From Heracleum sosnowskyi (taxonomy: Eukaryota > Streptophyta > Magnoliopsida > Apiales > Apiaceae), in assembly GCA_030848705.1 (NCBI GenBank), contig CM061238.1, forward strand, positions 79,632,685 to 79,696,684: DNA of 64,000 nucleotides, written 5' to 3'. Within the stretch, counting starts at the first letter, position 1. Each line of letters begins with the position of its first letter. The position numbers were made by a program, and so were the translations under genes. The notes under the pieces were generated by a model that saw nothing but the letters and a program-made list of their open reading frames with translations, was not told the origin of the DNA and did no database searches. Below, piece after piece: positions 32,182 to 44,900 of the stretch.

Positions 32182-33166
32182 TCTATATATTAAAAGATCA
32201 TCAAAGGCAAAATGAGCCCAAAAAGTGTTCATTAAATTACAACTTTACCCTTATATTTTTAAAATTACAAACATGCCACCTCTTTATTACTGAAGATAGA
32301 AAAAGGTCAAATTTGTGTGTAAACATCAAGAATCGAAATGTTGGACTCCTCGTAACAGTTTCATGTCATAATCGAGTGTGCTACATTGTGTTTTGAGTTT
32401 ATTTTAAAATTATTATTAGATAAAGTATATTCGCTCGTCATATTATCTTTATTATTTCAACTTTTGAGTAAATAATATGTTGTTTTATATTATTTATACA
32501 ACATGCTTATTCAATTTTTTAATAAAAAATGTTAGTTTAAATGATTTATATAGCTCCATTTTTTTTTAAGTTTTTGTAGTTTAATATATTATTATGTATT
32601 TCTTTACAAATTTTATTATTTCACCCTTAATTTTTTTGATCAAATGTTAATTGTTATACGATTTATATTTTTATACAATATTATGTCACTTATTAGCTGT
32701 ATACAAATTATTCAAGTATTGATAAATATAATATCAATATTTGATCTAAAATAAGTAACATATTATACGTAACTTTTATATTTTAGAATTATACAAGGGA
32801 CTATAAAAAAATGGGAATCATAGTTAGGGGTGTTCATGGGTCAGTTTGTCGGGGGTTAGAAGCATTTTTGCAACCCAGTCTAATTAAATAAGTTTGAAAT
32901 TTTTTAATCCAACTCACAAAAACTTAATTCAAGACCCAACTGTACTTATCGTCCTTTAGTTTGCGCCGGGTTGGGTTGGTTTGAATATGTTAAATAATTT
33001 TTATAAAAAATAAATATTACACAATGTCCTCATTTCAAAAATTCACGTAAAGCTAAAATACGTATAACTTACGATTTTAGTGATAATATTTTTTTATTAA
33101 CATAATAATTTTAGTTATGTTACACATCTATAAATAAGATGATATACTATATTATATAATGTACAG

Positions 33167-33208
<42 letters not shown>

Positions 33209-34319
33209 TATCGAACAAAATGTGTAATTTAAATAGGGTTGGGTTGGGTCGGCCGAAATATATAAAACTGATATACAACCATTAAAATCAGTTTGAAATT
33301 TTTTTAGACCCAATTAAGTATTGGGTTTTCTTTGTCGGCTTGGATGGTCGAAAAAGAGGCTGGGTTGATTTTTTTCGGTTTAATCGGTTCGTAAGCCAAT
33401 TTTCAACAGAATAAACCAATTTGTGCCCAGTTAATCCAAATTATATGATGTCTAGGTCGATTTTTATAAAAATGGATTTTCCGATTCGATTTTAACACAT
33501 ACGGATTGATTAGTCACCGTCTAGCGGTTAATCGCCAGCGTTTAGAACATATATTATACATAAAAATACAACTGAGTCTGGACAAAAATAATATTAAATT
33601 AATTAATAATTACTCTACACAGATGTTAAATTATTTAGGTATATTATGATTCATATAAAAGATCAAACACAAGATCATTTATAATTCAAATATTAAAATC
33701 GCATGGGATGAAATTTTATGCTTGTGTTAAAAAATGATTCTAAATTACATATATAAAAAATTTCAATTTGTGTATTTTTTTAAACTACGATCTTAGATAT
33801 TTTATAATTAATACTAGACTAAACATATACAATTGAGTTTAAAAGGGTACAAATATGTACATATGAAGGAAATAGTAAGACAATTTCAAGATTGACTTTT
33901 ACATAAAATAAAGAGATTTTATAATGTGTTCACTGTATAGTCTTACATGAATGACCAATTTTATATTTTATAAATATACTTTTATTTTCATTAAAATTAT
34001 ATTAATTTACATATGTCTTATACACGAAATTAAAAGTAAGAAATTTTATGATGTATTTAAAGTATATCCGTATATTTATGACCAATATTATATTACAAAT
34101 ATACTGTTATTTTATTAACAATACACGAGTTTACATACATTCATTTTATATACAGAGAACTTTGATAAAATAACCATTTAAATTATCTTGAACTATTAAA
34201 TTTGATAAAATTCACTTCACGACATTCAAAACTAAACTAATATTTTGAAGACTAAAAACAATCATTTGATCTGTATCTTATAGGAATTTATCCAAATTTT
34301 ATGAAATCTTATTCAATTA

Positions 34320-34355
<36 letters not shown>

Positions 34356-34494
34356 CTATGCCTATATAATATAAATTCAAAATACTATCATTTACCATAT
34401 TTATAAAAATTATTTTGATATATATACATATTGGTGCGGATTTATTTTTTCAGTATATAAACAGGTCTGTGCCTCGCACGGGCTTTTACGCTAG
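32182..34494 (+). mobile_element. Helitron-like non-autonomous element, plus strand
   Basis: The proposed 5' end is TCTATATATTAAAAGATC (32182). The proposed 3' end is an imperfect hairpin CTGTGC-CTC-GCACGGG followed by CTAG at 34491-34494 and a flanking T. No Rep/helicase is encoded. The 5' flank is T rather than the expected A. (TA)n runs lie at about 33171-33205 and 34324-34353. The interior is AT-rich with no gene. Confidence 0.4.
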
Positions 34495-35593
34495 TACTAG
34501 CTTAAAACCCGTGTGATGCACGGATTGTTAATTGTTATTTTATTTTTTATTTTTAAATATTTTTTTAATTGTATTTGTTAAAAAAATAAGTAGGCATGTT
34601 AAAATAGCTAAACACTTTTAATTAATTAAAAATATTAAAATAGATTTTAAAGTAAATAAGTAAGAGTTTGCCCGTTATATTTTTGGAAAAGAAGGGATTT
34701 CAGTAAGGAAAAATAAAAAAATTTAACATATATATTTAGTTTAAAAAAGGAAAATGCCCGTGATATTTTTGGAAAATTAGATTTTAAAATTTAATAATTA
34801 AAAATATTTAAATACGTTTTAAAATAAATACGTAAAGGGTTTGCCTGTGATATTTTTAGAAAAAGAATTGATTTTAATGAGAAAAATAGAAAAAGTAAGT
34901 TGAAAAATGTAATTTCCCGTGATATATTTAGAAAAGGAGGGACTGTGTTAGAAAAAAATCTATAATGTGTTTTAGCTGAAAAGATAATTGTTTATAAATA
35001 GGTATTTGATTATTTATATTTTGTAATATTTTCAGTAATTGCATTTGTTAAGAAAAATAAGTAAGCATGTTAAAATGGGTAAACTTTTAAAAAATAATTA
35101 TAATATTAAAATAGGTTTAAAATAAATAACTAAAGGTGTCCGTGATATTTTTGGAAAAGGAGGGGTTTTAGTAAGGAAAAATAGAAAAATTAACACGTTT
35201 TAGTTAAAAAAAGGTAATTGTCCGTGATATATTTGAAAAAGTAGGGGAATTTGTTAGAAAAAATAATGTATTTTAGGTGAAGAAGGTAATTGGTTATAAA
35301 TAGGTAATATTATTATTTGATAATATATTTCTATAAATAAGTAAGGTTAATTAAGTAAAAACACGAAGTAAAGTTCAATAAGGACAATTTAGTAAAATCA
35401 CAACGTACCATACCGACCAACCAAACTTTTAATGTTTCGTCTATTATATAATAGTATTGATAGTATAGAAGTGTAATTAAGTAAAAATACGAAGTACAAT
35501 TAAGTAAGGGCAATTAAGTAAAATCACAACATACCAAAAAATATTTAGTATTATATCCAATGGCTCTCATTAATTTAATTTAAAAGATCTAAC

Positions 35594-36917
35594 TGTTAGG
35601 TCCTGATAAGTTTGTAGAAGGGGGGTTGAATACAAACTATACCGTTTTATCGAAATTTGTTCGTTTAAGATTAAACAATTTAGAACAAATTAATGCGGAA
35701 TAAAAACTGAAACAATATTCAAGTTAAATAGAAACTCTATTAAACTTGAGAGGTGTTACAATTTTGATCACTGATTACAAAGAACTTAATAAAACAAATC
35801 TAGAATAAATTCGACATGAATTTATCTATTTTTGTAATAAAAAGGATCGAATACTAAAAAGTAGTTCGATATAAAATCTAGGGATTATGATCCGCTAGAA
35901 AGCTAAAGCAGTACAAGAGATTCAGTTCCTATGAATTAAATGTTATGAACCAAACAAGAATTAATTCTCCTGAAGAAATTAATGCCTTTGCCGTTTGAAG
36001 AAGTAATGAAGACAGAGAGAGAAATGTAATGTTTTTAAGGTTTCTGTGTCTTTTCTTTCTTCAGTTGTGTTTTTGTAATAAAGTCTCCTGCCTTGTCTTT
36101 ATATCAATTGCTTTTCTTTTAACTCCCACGTGCAGGCCACTTCAACAGAATAGATTAAGCCTTGGAAGACTTACAGAAAAACAATCCAATTTGCCTTGGA
36201 AGACTTTCGGGAAGACAATCTTTGTGCTAAGAAGACAATCGGTAAGACAAGGGAATGACCTAGGAAGACTTTCGGGAAGACTCACTTGTGAGTCTTCCTA
36301 GTTCATTTTTCTAAGTCTTCCTAGTTCAAACCTAAGTCTTCCTAGTTCATTTTTATTCTAATTTAAATAATTAACTAAATAAATTATGTATTAATTTAAT
36401 TCTTTGCAGAATTAAATTAATAAATAATATACTTAATAATATTAATTATTTATAAGAGAATAAATAGAATTAGTTGACTTCTCAATTAAATCCAGAATCA
36501 CTTAAAAATTAGATAAATAACAAACACAATAGTACGTTGACACTCGATGCACTGTCTGGTTCATGAGTGACTAACGACAATGTCTGTTCTTTATCTGTTT
36601 GACTTTAAACAGTGATTCACTTCCTTCTCATTCAAGAACTCCGTGATCAGTATCTTTTTCTGTCACCACTTGAAATCTCTGTCACTTTAATAAATCCACT
36701 GAGCTTGAATACTTCATTGAGGCTTGATCAATAAATTGAGCTTCTTTCAATGTAGAATCACTTCAAGTCTGTAGATGACTTTAATCTTCATTCTTTGACA
36801 GATATAATCTTCTGAGATTCCTGTGACAATTGATTTTTATTATTTACTTATTACATCTTAATTAAAGTTGAGTAGAATCCTCGGTGTTTACAAATAGGAC
36901 TAGACATATGCCTTTCA
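35594..36917 (-). repeat. 3' LTR of element B
   Basis: The B motif GGAAGACT/AGTCTTCC occurs at 36164, 36198, 36263, 36275, 36291, 36314 and 36335, upstream (minus strand) of a TATA-like GATATAAAG at about 36096-36106. Two opposed copies make a near-palindrome at 36275-36298. The hairpin AGTTTGTA/TACAAACT around a G-run (C-run on the sense strand) lies at about 35609-35640. Any ORF within it is a by-product. Confidence 0.95.
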
Positions 36918-36930
36918 ATCTCCCCCTATT
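36918..36930 (-). other. Polypurine tract of B
   Basis: On the minus strand AAATAGGGGGAGAT abuts the 3' LTR, matching the tracts of A, C and E. Confidence 0.9.
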
Positions 36931-37181
36931 TGTTTGTTAGACAATAACAACCAAATACCTCTAGAGGATAACTCAACTAAAACAAGAAAAGATAAGACTT
37001 TTAAGAGCCAAGCAAATAATAAAAAGTTCTGGATTAAATATAACAACTTCCAGATTCAAACAGTAAAGATAAATACAAGATAGATGTTCCTCTAGACTGA
37101 ACATATGAATACATTTTCCTATCTTGATTTACCTAGCTCTAAACATATAACATTTACAAATGAGCTAAACCTATCATGCCT

Positions 37182-40100
37182 TTAGTCTCTAATTTCACCT
37201 TCTTCAGCTTCTTGTAAGGTGACTAGAAGATCTTTGTCAAGGACACGATCACTTTCAGAAACCACACCACTTGGCATTACTGGTTGATTGGTGATCTTCT
37301 TCAATCTATTCTTCATTTGAGCATATCTTGGAATTTTCTCCGTGCAGTAGTCTGAAATCATATCAGCAACTTCAGACTTCTCTACAGAAGCAAACCCAGA
37401 AGTTCTAAGAAGATTCTCCAACTTCACCAGTTGCATAGCAGTCTGTAGCTTCATGGAATCAGGATCCAGCCTCACTGTCTCTAAAGTTGTACCTCTGTAG
37501 ATTTTGACTTCATACGGAAAATGTACAACTTGAGGACTGGCCTTCATAGCAGAATCTCTAAGCCGGTCATATAGAAGCTCATTCAAGCAAGAAGATCTCT
37601 TTACTTTACTCATTAGAATCCACAATTCAGATAGAGATCTTCTTTGTAGGAGGTCAAGAGAAATGGTGAATGACCCTTCAAGAGCACTTGAGACATAAAT
37701 GAACAGTTCTTGCCTCACTTGATCAAATGCAGACGTAATCCTTAGGATATCTTCCTTCAATGCCTTCATATATAATGAGTTGTCTGGATTAACCGTTCTG
37801 ATCTTCTCAAGCAGCTTCAGAAAAGTAGCATCATTGTTTGTGCCTCTCTGAGGGATATCAAACATCTCCCTTGCCTTATCCCACTTGCTTCCTTGCTTCA
37901 TCCTCACATCCAATCTCCTTTCTTTGACATGAATACTATGAAGACGTTGTTTGTCTTCATGTTCAGCCTTTTGAATTTTCAGCTTCTGAGATATGATGTC
38001 GGAGACCTTGGCATTCTCATCCTCCTTTCTTCTTAGCTCTGCCTGCTGTTTCTTCAACTCCTTCTGAAACAAAGGGTCAGGTGTATATAGATCAGCTTCA
38101 TCCTCCCAATCCTTAAAGTTTGCTGCCTCCTCAACCTCCTCCTCACCAAAAGCTTCTTCAGGTATGGTCTTCTCCAGATCACCAGATGTGTCATAATGGA
38201 AGTCATCCTGTTCGCCATGGTAGTAATAGGCATCATCAAAGACAGTATCCTCCAGTGATAGTTTACCTTTTCCCTTATCCTTTCCAGAAGCTCCTCCAGC
38301 TTCTCTGTTTCCTCCTTCTTTCTCCTTCTCCCCCTTAGTTGAGGAATCCTCTCCAGTTTGAGCTGTGGAAGCCCTAGGATTCACCTCAGATGTTCTCCTT
38401 ATCTCTCCTCTTTCTCTCCCATCTCCTCCTTCTTCAGCATCATCATCCTCATCATCATCTCCCTCAAAGAATGTTCTTTGCTCTTCAGTAGGTTGATGTG
38501 AATTCTTGATCATATTGTATAGGTGCTTCATTCCTTCATTGAGATGCTCCATTCCTCCTTCTAACTTAGACATCCTTTCTTCATTAAACCTCTGGTTTTC
38601 ATCAGTTGTTTGCAGAATAAAGTCCACCTTGGTAGAAATAGCAGCAATCTCCTTGACACTCTCCGATATCTGAGCATTTGACGTTGTAAGATCAGAGATG
38701 TCTGAAGCCACCAGTACTTGAGATTGTTGGATTGAATTCAGCTTTGGGAGTAAATTATTCTTCAATCCTTCCAGGTCATCTTTCACAGTACCCAGCTGAT
38801 TTGATACAGAGGTGGTAGATTGAGCAACCACTTGTGCTTTAAGAAGATTGTTCTCAGCCTGGGTTTCTTGTAACTTCCTTTGTAATTCAGCTAGCTGGTT
38901 CAACAAAGCAGTGTTTGTGTCAGTGTGTGCACTCACCTCAATTGCTCTCAGTGGTGTTTCACTCAACTCACGTGCTTGTGTTTCACTCGGTGTTTGATTC
39001 ATATCTCTCACCACTAACTGTCTGTCAAGATTCTCAGTAGATGTACCTGCAGGAAAAATCACCCTAGCCCCTTCAAGAGAGGTCAGTGGTGGTGCAATGG
39101 GAGTTCGCAATTCCCGATCCCTGATTGAGTCTGTCAAAATATTTGACATTGTATACTGAATTTCTTCAGGGACAGACTCATCAAGTTGCCTTTCACTTTC
39201 TCCAGTATAAACTGCGAGTGAAAAATCCCTTAGGGGAGCCAGAGATGTTCCCTCTGGGAGGGGAGAAAATGATTCTATTATAGGTGGCAAAGAATCAGAT
39301 TTTCCCTCTGATGCCTGTGAAGGCACTTCTACCGTGACTATGGTAGGCACTGTTTCAAAGTCAAAAGTAAAGTGCTCTCCTGACATGGTGTCCTGAGTGT
39401 CATCTAGATGGATATCTTCTCCCATTGTGAGTAATGGGAGTGTGCTTGACTCAGTACAAGATGCCATGGCCCGATGGTGAATTTCAATAGATCCACCCTG
39501 TTGAGAGGATGTCTCCAGAGACTGTGTAGTGGCCATATCAATGTCCATATTCTTTTGAGAGGATACAGATGGGCTAACAGTTGTCTCCCTATAGGTTTTT
39601 CTTTTCTTTAAGGGTGGAGACAGAGCTGTGGGAACACTCATTTCAGCTATATCACTAACATTTCTTGAACTGGTTTGTACATTAGGCTCAGGTGGTGTTT
39701 CAGGAGTGTTTGACTCTCTGTTTGGCTCTATGACCTGGGTCAGAGACTGTGGATCTACAATCTCTGGGTCAGCCCTAACAACCACTTGGGTTTCAATTGA
39801 AGTACCAGAAGAAGAACCAAGGTTAGGAATAACTACCTGCAGTGGTACTAGATGTGGTTCGGGAACTTGTTCACCAAAGATAGGAAGATTAATGAATTGT
39901 CTCATGAATGGTGAAACAAGAACAGGTATGGTGGTAAATTTGGATTAGACATCAAGTCTGGTGTAGAATTTGGTGTCTGTGGTTGGAGAGGTTTCAAATC
40001 TAGCTTCTCGAAACAGTTCTACCTGCTCAGCAGTGAGAAGATGATTAATGATAAGAGTTAGAAAGCGAGGGTACCAACACCTTACTTTCACACCATTATC

Positions 40101-40682
40101 AGAATCTCTCCTAGAGTAAGCAAGCCTGTTGAGCAAAAGGTTCCACAGAATCTCAGCAAAGTTCAATCTACGACCAAATACTATAGCATAGGCAATGTAT
40201 TGATTAAGACTGGTAATGCAATGAAAGTTTGTTTTTGTGCAGTTACCAAATACCCTAGCTATAGTATCAAAGAACAGATCCCATTCCCTTACAACAAAAG
40301 TTTTTGACAATTTGACCATTTGAAAGGGACCCTGATAATGAATATTCACAAAGAACTGTGTTAACTCATCATCAGTGGGTAAGGGATCAAACCTGTCCTT
40401 TGGAAAATGCAATACATCACAAAATAACTCAAAAGTAACTGTATATTGCTGATTGAGAATATTGAAAGAAAAAGATTTTGAATTGTCAGCAATAACAGCA
40501 CTTGAACACAACATCCTTAATGGATCAATTTTCAGTAGTGCATTGGCACAAATAGCATAACTAACACAAGTATTGCTATTTAAAAATTGAATCCACGGTC
40601 TGAAACGTTCCACTTTACACTTTAATGGATCAAAATACCCAACAAAATTATTTAAAACTAATTCAAAATTATTAGGATCCAT
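37182..40682 (-). pseudogene. ORF3 of element B, one in-frame stop
   Basis: ATG is at 40682. A 245-residue N-terminal domain (VREWDLFFDTIARVFG, then CWYPRFLTLIINHLL) precedes TAA at 39945-39947. The same frame then runs open for more than 900 codons to 37182. The second part is Ser/Thr/Glu-rich, then coiled-coil-like (about 38900-38500: LAELQRKLQETQAENN), then strongly acidic and charged (EGDDDEDDDAEEGGDG), with a helical C-terminal part ending EAEEGEIRD. A GGGGGAG tract at 38328-38334 matches those in A and C. The LTRs are identical, so the stop probably predates insertion or is read through. The stop context gives no known readthrough signal. Function unknown. Confidence 0.75.
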
Positions 40683-41902
40683 TTTAAATAAGACACTTAA
40701 AATTTTAATTAATTAAAAATAAAAATAAAATTTTAGGGATTTTTAGAATTAATTAAAATTACAAAAATCCACAAAATTAAATTTTACCAAAATTAATTAA
40801 TTTGCAAATTTTAGATCCTAAAAATTCGAATTACACTTGAAGAACAGAAATGAATTGGGCAAATGAATCTCAAGAACACACACACAGATAAATACTCACG
40901 GTACTTTCCCTTAATCAAGAACACAATCACACTTAAAGGATTAACACTCAAAAATCGAGAAAAGAGAAAAAAATGGACAGAGTTTCGACTTATAGTGCTA
41001 ATATACGAAATAAGTGACTGAGAGTATTGCTAAGTTAAAACTTGAGCAAAGAACACAAGTGATCAATGATTCTGGAAAAACTTTAGAGAATTCGGAAAGG
41101 GGGAATTCTGAAAATCTTAAGAAAACTGCTAAGGCAAAGCTGTATGTACTGTATGTAAATATATATAAATAGAATAAAAATAACTGTAAAAGAAAAGATA
41201 TTGAACGGTTTTTTTTTTTTTTAAATTTGTATTGGGAAGACAATCGGGAAGACTTAGGATAGTCTTCCCGGTAGTCTTCCTAATACAAATTAGTAAGTTT
41301 TCCGGAAAATTGATTTAAAGAAAAACAGAAATAAAACTATTAAGCCATAGTCTTCCCGATAGTCTTCCTAGTTCAAAAAACTGGGAAGACTTCGAAAAAG
41401 ACTTAAAATAAAAAGGAAAAAACAAAAAACAAAAAGAAAATATTCCTTGTTTTCCCGGTAGTCTTCCTAGTGTAAAACTGGGAAGACTTAGGAAAAATTC
41501 AGAAATAAATTCGAATATTTACAGAAAATGCTGAAAAACTTATAAAAATGCATGAAAAAAATATATAAAATTCTAGAAAAATTCACAGAAAATTCCATAA
41601 ATCCTAGAAAAATATGCAGAATATTATAGAAATGCATAAAATTAATATAAACTTGCAGAGAAATTCAAACAACAATATTTACAATCTGAAAAATACCTAA
41701 ATAATTCTAAATAAATATATTTTCAATAAAAATACATTTCTCTACTTAAAAAAAAATATGAGAAAAATATTTTTAAAGAAAATAAAATATGTAGAGCTAT
41801 TTAAATACACAAGCATGTACTATTAAATGAGAATTGGCAATAAATATCAGTTAAATGACAAGAGAAAATGAATTTTAAAGAACAAACATGACAGAGATAT
41901 TG
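40683..41902 (-). promoter_or_regulatory. pol-ORF3 spacer of B with motif cluster and putative promoter
   Basis: Eight exact B motifs (GGAAGACT or AGTCTTCC) lie at 41247, 41261, 41273, 41349, 41361, 41384, 41460 and 41481. Downstream on the minus strand is a TATA-like CTATTTATATATA (about 41159-41172), then a roughly 480-nt leader to the ORF3 ATG at 40682. The same motif defines the B LTR U3. An internal promoter is inferred. The remainder (41500-41900) is AT-rich. Confidence 0.55.
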
Positions 41903-44900
41903 TTAATCACTAAGACTGTTTAACATACCCAATTTACCAACTAACTTGATAAATGTGGATTCATCAACAGATTTAGTGAATATATCTGCAGTCTGTTCTT
42001 CTGTGGGTACAAAGTGTAACTCCACAGTTCCATTCATGACATGCTCTCTGATAAAATGATACCTGATATCAATGTGCTTCGTTCTCGAGTGCTGCACAGG
42101 GTTGTTGGAGATTGCTATGGCACTTGTATTATCACAAAATATGGGAATTTTGTCTAAGGCAAAGTCATAGTCCTTTAATTGATTCCGTATCCATAAGATC
42201 TGAGCACAACAGCTTCCAGCAGCAATATATTCAGCTTCTGCTGTTGAATTGGAAACTGTTTGCTGTTTCTTGCTATACCAGGAAATCAACCTACCTCCTA
42301 GGAATTGACAACTCCCAGAGGTGCTTTTTCTATCCACAACACTACCTGCATAATCAGAATCTGTATATCCAACAAGATTAAAACCAGAATCTTTAGGGTA
42401 CCAGATACCTAGATTAGGTGTACCCTTAAGATATCTCAAGATTCTTTTCACAGCAACGAGATGAACATCTCTAGGGTCCGCTTGGAACCTTGCACACAAG
42501 CATGTAGCATACATAATATCTGGTCTACTAGCAGTAAGATAGAGTAAGGAGCCAATCATACCTCTGTAGCTTGTAACATCTACCTTGATAGATTTGTCAG
42601 AAGCTCCAAGTTTGATTGTTGTTGAAGATGGAGTCCTTGCTGATGCTGAATCCTCCATGTGATACTTCTTGAGGAGTTCTTTGAGATACTTGGATTGACA
42701 AATAAATATACCATTTGACCTTTGACTTACTTGTAATCCAAGAAAGAACTTCAGCTCACCCATCATACTCATTTCAAACTTACTCTGCATTAGCTCAGCA
42801 AATCTCTTACAGAGATTATCATTAGTAGACCCAAATATGATGTCATCCACATAGACTTGGACTAATATCATATCATTTTTGTGTTTCTTAGAAAAAAGAG
42901 TTTTGTCTATGATACCTCTAACAAAACCATTTTCTAAAAGAAAACCAGAGAGAGTGTCATACCATTTTCTTGGGGCTTGTTTGAGACCATAGATAGCCTT
43001 GAAGAGAAAGTACACAAAGTCCAGCAGCTCCTGATTTTCAAAGCCAGGGGGCTGTTCCACATACACTTCTTCATCAAGTTCACCATTCAGGAATGCACTC
43101 TTAACATCCATTTGATAGACTTTAAAATTGGAGTAAGCAGCAAATGCTAAGAACATCCTGATGGCCTCCAGTCTAGCCACTGGTGCATAGGTTTCATCAT
43201 AATCAATGCCTTCAGCTTGAGAATACCCTTGTGCAACCAGTCTTGCCTTGTTCCTTGTAACAATGCCATCATCATCTAGCTTGTTCCTGTATACCCATCT
43301 TGTACCAACTACTTTCTTGTTCTTTGGCCTGGGTACCAGCTTCCAGACTTGCTGTTGTTCAAATTGATTGAGTTCATCTTGCATAGCAATCACCCAATCT
43401 GGATCAGTCAGTGCTTCCTCAGTTTTCTTTGGCTCCATTTTAGATAGAAATGCTGAGAAAAGACATTCATTCTGAGAAGCTCTTCTAGTTTTAACTCCAA
43501 CATCTGGATCACCAATGATCAACTCAAAAGGATGAGCTCTATTCCAAACAGTCTGTCTTGGAAGATTTGATCTTGATGATTCACCTTGAAATCCACTTTG
43601 ATGTTGTGAGTGACTAGCTGATCCTTCATTTGCTCCCCCTGAGTTGTTGCCTGTTTGCCTTGATGATTCTTCTCCAGTGTTGGTGGTATCTCCATTGTTA
43701 CCAGTGTTTCCACCACCATCACCATGATCATTATCATCATTATTATTATCATCACCAGCAATAACTTCAGGTGGGTCTTCATCATCTGATTCTGAGTCTG
43801 GCAAGTTATCAAACTTCAGTTTTTCAGATGAGTCTTCTTTTTGGATACTGGGGAACTTAGTGTCATCAAAAGTAACATTGACACTTTCCTTTACTGTGTG
43901 ACTGCCAACCAAGTAGACCCTGTAAGATCTTCTGGAATAACCAACAAAAATAGCTTCTTGTGCCTTTGCATCAAACTTGCCACGTTTAACATTGTCATCT
44001 ATAAGCACAAAGCATTTTGCTCCAAATACATGAAAGTACTTGACAGTTGGTTTCTTGTTGTTCATGATCTCATATGGAGTCTTCATTAAGTCCTTGTTGA
44101 TTAAAGTTCGATTCTGAGTATAACAAGCTGTATTCGCTGCTTCAGCCCAAAAGTACGTTGGAAGTTTGGACTCACTTAGCATAGTCCTAGCTGCTTCAAT
44201 CAATGTACGATTCTTTCTTTCCACTACTCCATTTTGTTGAGGAGTTCTAGGGGCAGAATACTGTCTTGTTATTCCTTTATCAGCACAAAAATCAGTTAGA
44301 ATGGCATTCTTGAATTCCGTACCATTATCTGACCTTATGGCTCTAACAGGGAATCTAGAATCCAGCTCAATCAACTTTACATGGCCAATCACCAGGAATG
44401 GGGTCTCATCCTTGGAATGTAGGAATAAAACCCATGTATATTTTGAATAGTCATCAACAATCACAAGTGCATATTGTTTCTTTGACATGGACATCACATT
44501 AACTGGACCAAACAAATCCATGTGCAGTAGCTGAAGAGGTTCAGTTATTGATGATGTGTCAGTGCCCTTGTGAGAAGCTTTCTTTGACTTTCCCTTCTGA
44601 CATGCCTCACACAGTCCTTCCTGTGTAAATTCCATCTGAGGCAAACCTCTAACTAATTCCCTCTTGACTAAAGAGTTCATAGTTTTGAAGTTAAGGTGAG
44701 ACATCTTCTTGTGCCATAGCCAACTATCATCTGATGAAGCTTTAGCATAAAAACAATTAACTTCATCTTTGAATCCCGAGTTCAGATCAGCTATGAACAA
44801 GTCACCTTTCCTTACTCCTTGAAGAGCAGGCTTTCCATTCTTCTTGTGAGTGATCTGACACTTCTCTCTTTCAAAGGAAACAGCATATCCTCTGTCACAG

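Noticed and set aside
36029..36301. 90-codon ORF repeated identically at 47592-47864
   Set aside because: Both copies lie in the two LTRs of element B, and the identity reflects LTR duplication, not gene conservation.
39945..39947. Programmed readthrough at the TAA in ORF3 of B
   Set aside because: The context after the stop does not match a known readthrough signal, and A has no stop at the corresponding place. A simple nonsense change is more likely.
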